This document shows, in pieces, positions 23,619-25,791 of a stretch of 25,791 nt of DNA. This stretch comes from UBA6382 sp963600315 (GTDB taxonomy: Bacteria; Bacteroidota; Bacteroidia; Bacteroidales; Bacteroidaceae). A program made the translations under genes and the position numbers. Positions within the stretch are counted from its first letter, which is position 1. Each line of letters starts with the position of its first letter. The notes beneath the pieces were generated by a model. That model ran no database searches. It was not told where the DNA came from and was given only the letters and a program-made list of their open reading frames with translations. The stretch covers positions 1-25,791 of the forward strand of contig CAVCAW010000044.1 of the NCBI GenBank assembly GCA_963600315.1, in the 5' to 3' direction.

Positions 23619-24605
23619 TTATCTCTTTACCGGAGGGGTTAGTACGTCTTTCAGCACCCCAAGAGTTTCGGGATGCTCCTCTACAAACGAGTTGATGTGG
23701 CGCATGCGCTTCTCTGCCAAGATTTCGTCTACGGCTATGAGTATGCCCGTTTCCTCTACGTCTCCAAAATCGTCGTTGATGGCGGTGCCAAAGACTTTCA
23801 TTGTGGGGCTTAGGCCCATGTAGGCGTTCACCAGTGGCGGTATGTTGTAGCCCAACTTGCGCACCTCGGCATTGAGCAGCTTGTAGTCATCCTTAAAGCC
23901 GTCTTCGGTGAACAGCGTAGCCAGATAATTCGGGTCGGCTTCTATCTTTATGGGCTTCAGTGTGGTAATCAGTCCCTCCTTGTCGCCGAAATGCTTGTTG
24001 AGGAAATATAGTATCATGTCGCGCCCCATGCGGTTGAAGCTGGGGTACATGGTCATCTTGCCGAGAAAATATTTCACGTTTGGCATCACTACTGTCAGTG
24101 CGCCCAGTCCGTCCCAGAGGTTGTCGAGGGCGAAGAGGCTCTTGCTTCCAGAGCGTCGTGTGTTTTGATATTCAACTGTCACGAACGACCGACCCAGCTC
24201 TACGGCTTGCGGCATATAGTCCTTCATGAAGCGGTCGGAGAAGTGGAACAAGTGAGATGTGGCAAGTTTGGGTTGTCCGTCGTCGTTGAGTTGCACTTCG
24301 TTGCCCGGCAGATAGCGGTAGCCACCTATGATTTCCTCTTCTTCAGGATTCCATACTATGAGTTGCTTGTAGGGGTTTTCGCAGACATCAAACTCGTCGA
24401 GGTCAAGGCTCTTGCCAGTGCCGCCGCCAGCCTCTCTAAACGCTATTTCGCGCAGGCGTCCTATCTCGCGCAACACGTTGGGTGAGTCTTGCCATGTCAC
24501 GATGTAGATGTCGTTGTTGCTCTTGTTGGTGTGGCGTAGTTTTCGCTCAGGCGTCAGTTCGGCCTTCAGCAGTTCTTTGTCTACGGGTTGTATTATCTGC
24601 TCCAT
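23619..24605 (-). CDS. glsB: GlsB-like N-acyltransferase (GNAT/hemolysin-like family)
   Basis: This 328-aa protein resembles the GNAT-fold acyltransferases (PF13444-type) that include the Bacteroides GlsB, which attaches a 3-hydroxyacyl chain from acyl-ACP to glycine in glycine-lipid synthesis. OlsB, its counterpart for ornithine lipids, is related. Visible marks are R-E-I-A-F-R-E-A-G-G-G-T-G (about residues 51-63), L-D-L-D-E-F-D, I-G-G-Y-R-Y-L-P-G and the E-L-G-R-S-F-V sequence. It lies 28 bp after the O-acyltransferase gene on the same strand, the arrangement known for gls genes. The amino acid acceptor is assumed glycine from the phylogenetic setting and not read from sequence. Confidence 0.8.
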   Translation of the reverse strand: MEQIIQPVDKELLKAELTPERKLRHTNKSNNDIYIVTWQDSPNVLREIGRLREIAFREAGGGTGKSLDLDEFDVCENPYKQLIVWNPEEEEIIGGYRYLPGNEVQLNDDGQPKLATSHLFHFSDRFMKDYMPQAVELGRSFVTVEYQNTRRSGSKSLFALDNLWDGLGALTVVMPNVKYFLGKMTMYPSFNRMGRDMILYFLNKHFGDKEGLITTLKPIKIEADPNYLATLFTEDGFKDDYKLLNAEVRKLGYNIPPLVNAYMGLSPTMKVFGTAINDDFGDVEETGILIAVDEILAEKRMRHINSFVEEHPETLGVLKDVLTPPVKR

Positions 24606-24633
24606 ACTTTAGTGTGGATTAGGAATGGATGTG

Positions 24634-25452
24634 TTATAGTTCGTATACTTTTTGTCGCAGCCACTGCGCCCATTGCGTCATTGTGCGGCTGTCGTCGAAG
24701 GTTTGCCAGGGAATGGGTTTCCCTATGCGCACCTCAAATTGCTTGCCTTTGCTCTTGAATGCTTCGTCGGCTAGGAAGAGCATGGCGAGATTCACCTTGA
24801 TTATTTTCGAGAGGTTGGCGATGCGATAGAATCGGTTTGAGTTTTGTCCGCTGAAATATACCGGCACGATGTCGCGGTGGGTCTGCAGACTCTTGTGCAG
24901 GGCCGTCTTCTTCCATGGTAAGTCCTGAACGCGACCGTCTATCATGCGTGAACAGAGTCCGGCAGGAAAAACTATAATGTGGTTTTGGGAGTGAAAAGCC
25001 TCCTCCACCAGTCCCACCGTGTTGCGGTTTTGTCGCCCAGTCTTGTTCACCGGCACTCCAAGCTGCCTCAGTCCTGGCAGATTCATCAGAATGTCGTTGA
25101 GCAGATAGCGTATGTTGCCGTTGCAGTGCTTGCCAATCACTACGCCTAGGGCTATGCCGTCGACACCGCCCAATGGGTGATTGCTCACAAAGGTGTAGCG
25201 CTTCTCGTCGTTGATGTCAACATTTTCCAGTCCGCTGACCTTGATGGTGATACCCAGGTAGTCTAGTGCTGATTCAATCCAGTCTATGCCCTCCTCTTCG
25301 CTGTGTTCGCGTATGAAAGCGTTGAGATCGTCTTGGTGTAGTATGTGTTCAAGCCACCTTGTCACGAACTTAGGGACATATTTGGCTTTAGCCCCTGCCT
25401 TGTCGTGCAGGATCTTTTCTACGTTGACTTCTAGTGTCGCGTTTGCAGGCAT
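24634..25452 (-). CDS. glsA: GlsA-like lysophospholipid-type O-acyltransferase
   Basis: This PlsC-fold enzyme probably adds the second acyl chain to the monoacyl glycine lipid made by the downstream GlsB-like protein. I chose the ATG at 25452 (272 aa) over the adjacent GTG at 25455. The acyltransferase catalytic motif appears as N-H92-P-L-G-G-V-D98, with five residues between His and Asp instead of the usual four, and the substrate-site motif is V-F-P-A-G-L-C-S-R (about 161-169). No clear transmembrane helix is visible, so membrane association would be peripheral. It is the first gene of a two-gene operon with a consensus-like promoter upstream. Another PlsC-type substrate is possible. Confidence 0.8.
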   Translation of the reverse strand: MPANATLEVNVEKILHDKAGAKAKYVPKFVTRWLEHILHQDDLNAFIREHSEEEGIDWIESALDYLGITIKVSGLENVDINDEKRYTFVSNHPLGGVDGIALGVVIGKHCNGNIRYLLNDILMNLPGLRQLGVPVNKTGRQNRNTVGLVEEAFHSQNHIIVFPAGLCSRMIDGRVQDLPWKKTALHKSLQTHRDIVPVYFSGQNSNRFYRIANLSKIIKVNLAMLFLADEAFKSKGKQFEVRIGKPIPWQTFDDSRTMTQWAQWLRQKVYEL

Positions 25453-25470
25453 CACAATTACTTTAAGTTA

Positions 25471-25502
25471 CAAAAATAATATTTTTCTATAGCACAGGCA
25501 AA
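25471..25502 (-). promoter_or_regulatory. Promoter of the glsA-glsB-like operon
   Basis: On the minus strand TTTG (25502-25499) is followed after 20 bp by TATTTTTG (25478-25471), matching the Bacteroidota TTTG / TAnnTTTG promoter with normal spacing. The predicted transcription start, near 25465, leaves only about a dozen bases before the ATG at 25452. Confidence 0.7.
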
Positions 25503-25736
25503 AGAACAACCCTAATTTTTGCGTCAATGCAGTTCGTTTGTACCGCTTTGTGTATTTGTATGCTCACAATCGCCGTTTTTGTGGTTAAAATTAAGACTGT
25601 TTTCCCAAGCTGTAGTCATCACAAAAATAGGGCGAGTCTCCACAAAGCATGCAGCTCAGCCATTCTCAAACGGAAGACTGAACCTATCTCCAAAATTATT
25701 GAATAAAGTCGAAATAATATTGATTTAACTGATGTG

Positions 25737-25791
25737 TTTCGGCGGAAACGAATGTCTGTTTCGGCGGAAATTGATATCAATTTCCGCCGAA
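25737..25791. repeat. Second 22-bp-period core array, with a 32-bp perfect palindrome
   Basis: Cores TTTCGGCGGAAA at 25737 and 25759 and TTTCCGCCGAA from 25781 (cut by the window edge) repeat at exactly 22 bp. Spacers are CGAATGTCTG and TTGATATCAA, close to CGCTTGTCTG and CGGATATCGT in the array near murG. Positions 25760-25791 form a perfect palindrome centred on GATATC. The array probably continues beyond the window. Confidence 0.88.

Larger units (their letters stand above)
25453..25791. other. Upstream region of the glsA-like gene
   Basis: This 339-bp stretch holds a consensus-like promoter for the minus-strand operon (25471-25502) and, at the window edge, a repeat array (25737-25791). 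The A/T-rich middle shows no convincing gene on either strand. Confidence 0.7.

Overview
The window looks like chromosomal DNA from a member of the Bacteroidales (Bacteroidota). The evidence is the lipoprotein signals (Cys followed by Ser/Thr and acidic residues), promoter-like TTTG / TAnnTTTG pairs, a Ser-type sulfatase, a glycine-lipid acyltransferase pair and the cell-division gene order. Gut relatives such as Prevotellaceae or Muribaculaceae are plausible, but I cannot decide the family by eye.

Left part (67-6648, + strand): four consecutive predicted lipoproteins. In order they are a 749-aa protein with a BACON-like N-terminal region, a 315-aa protein of unknown family, a BMP/PnrA-type binding protein, and a fusion of a branched-chain-amino-acid-type binding domain with a legumain-like (peptidase C13) domain that keeps its catalytic and S1-pocket residues. 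Between the second and third genes lies the orphaned 3' end of a second copy of the 315-aa gene. No permease or ATPase is present, so the binding domains probably sense or capture something at the cell surface rather than feed a transporter. This is the best candidate for an undescribed system. A strong terminator closes it at 6707-6753.

Middle part (7010-14194, - strand): in transcription order, a secreted DUF3472-type protein, a YitT-family membrane protein, a Ser-type sulfatase and a GH35 beta-galactosidase with a discoidin-like C-terminus. This fits degradation of a sulfated, galactose-containing glycan.

Right part (14628-23539, + strand): the end of a division and cell wall cluster, murG, murC, ftsQ, ftsA, a YqeY-like gene, then two tandem ftsZ paralogues, a SUI1/YciH factor and a DUF1294 membrane protein. 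The second FtsZ looks canonical and the first is diverged; their C-terminal tails differ. A bidirectional terminator separates this from a convergent two-gene operon (23619-25452, - strand) resembling the glycine-lipid genes glsA and glsB, which has a consensus-like promoter.

Two intergenic regions (14305-14382 and 25737-25791) carry arrays of a 12-bp core, TTTCSGCSGAAA, repeated at exactly 22 bp with alternating spacer motifs. They are not CRISPR and I cannot assign them to a known element.
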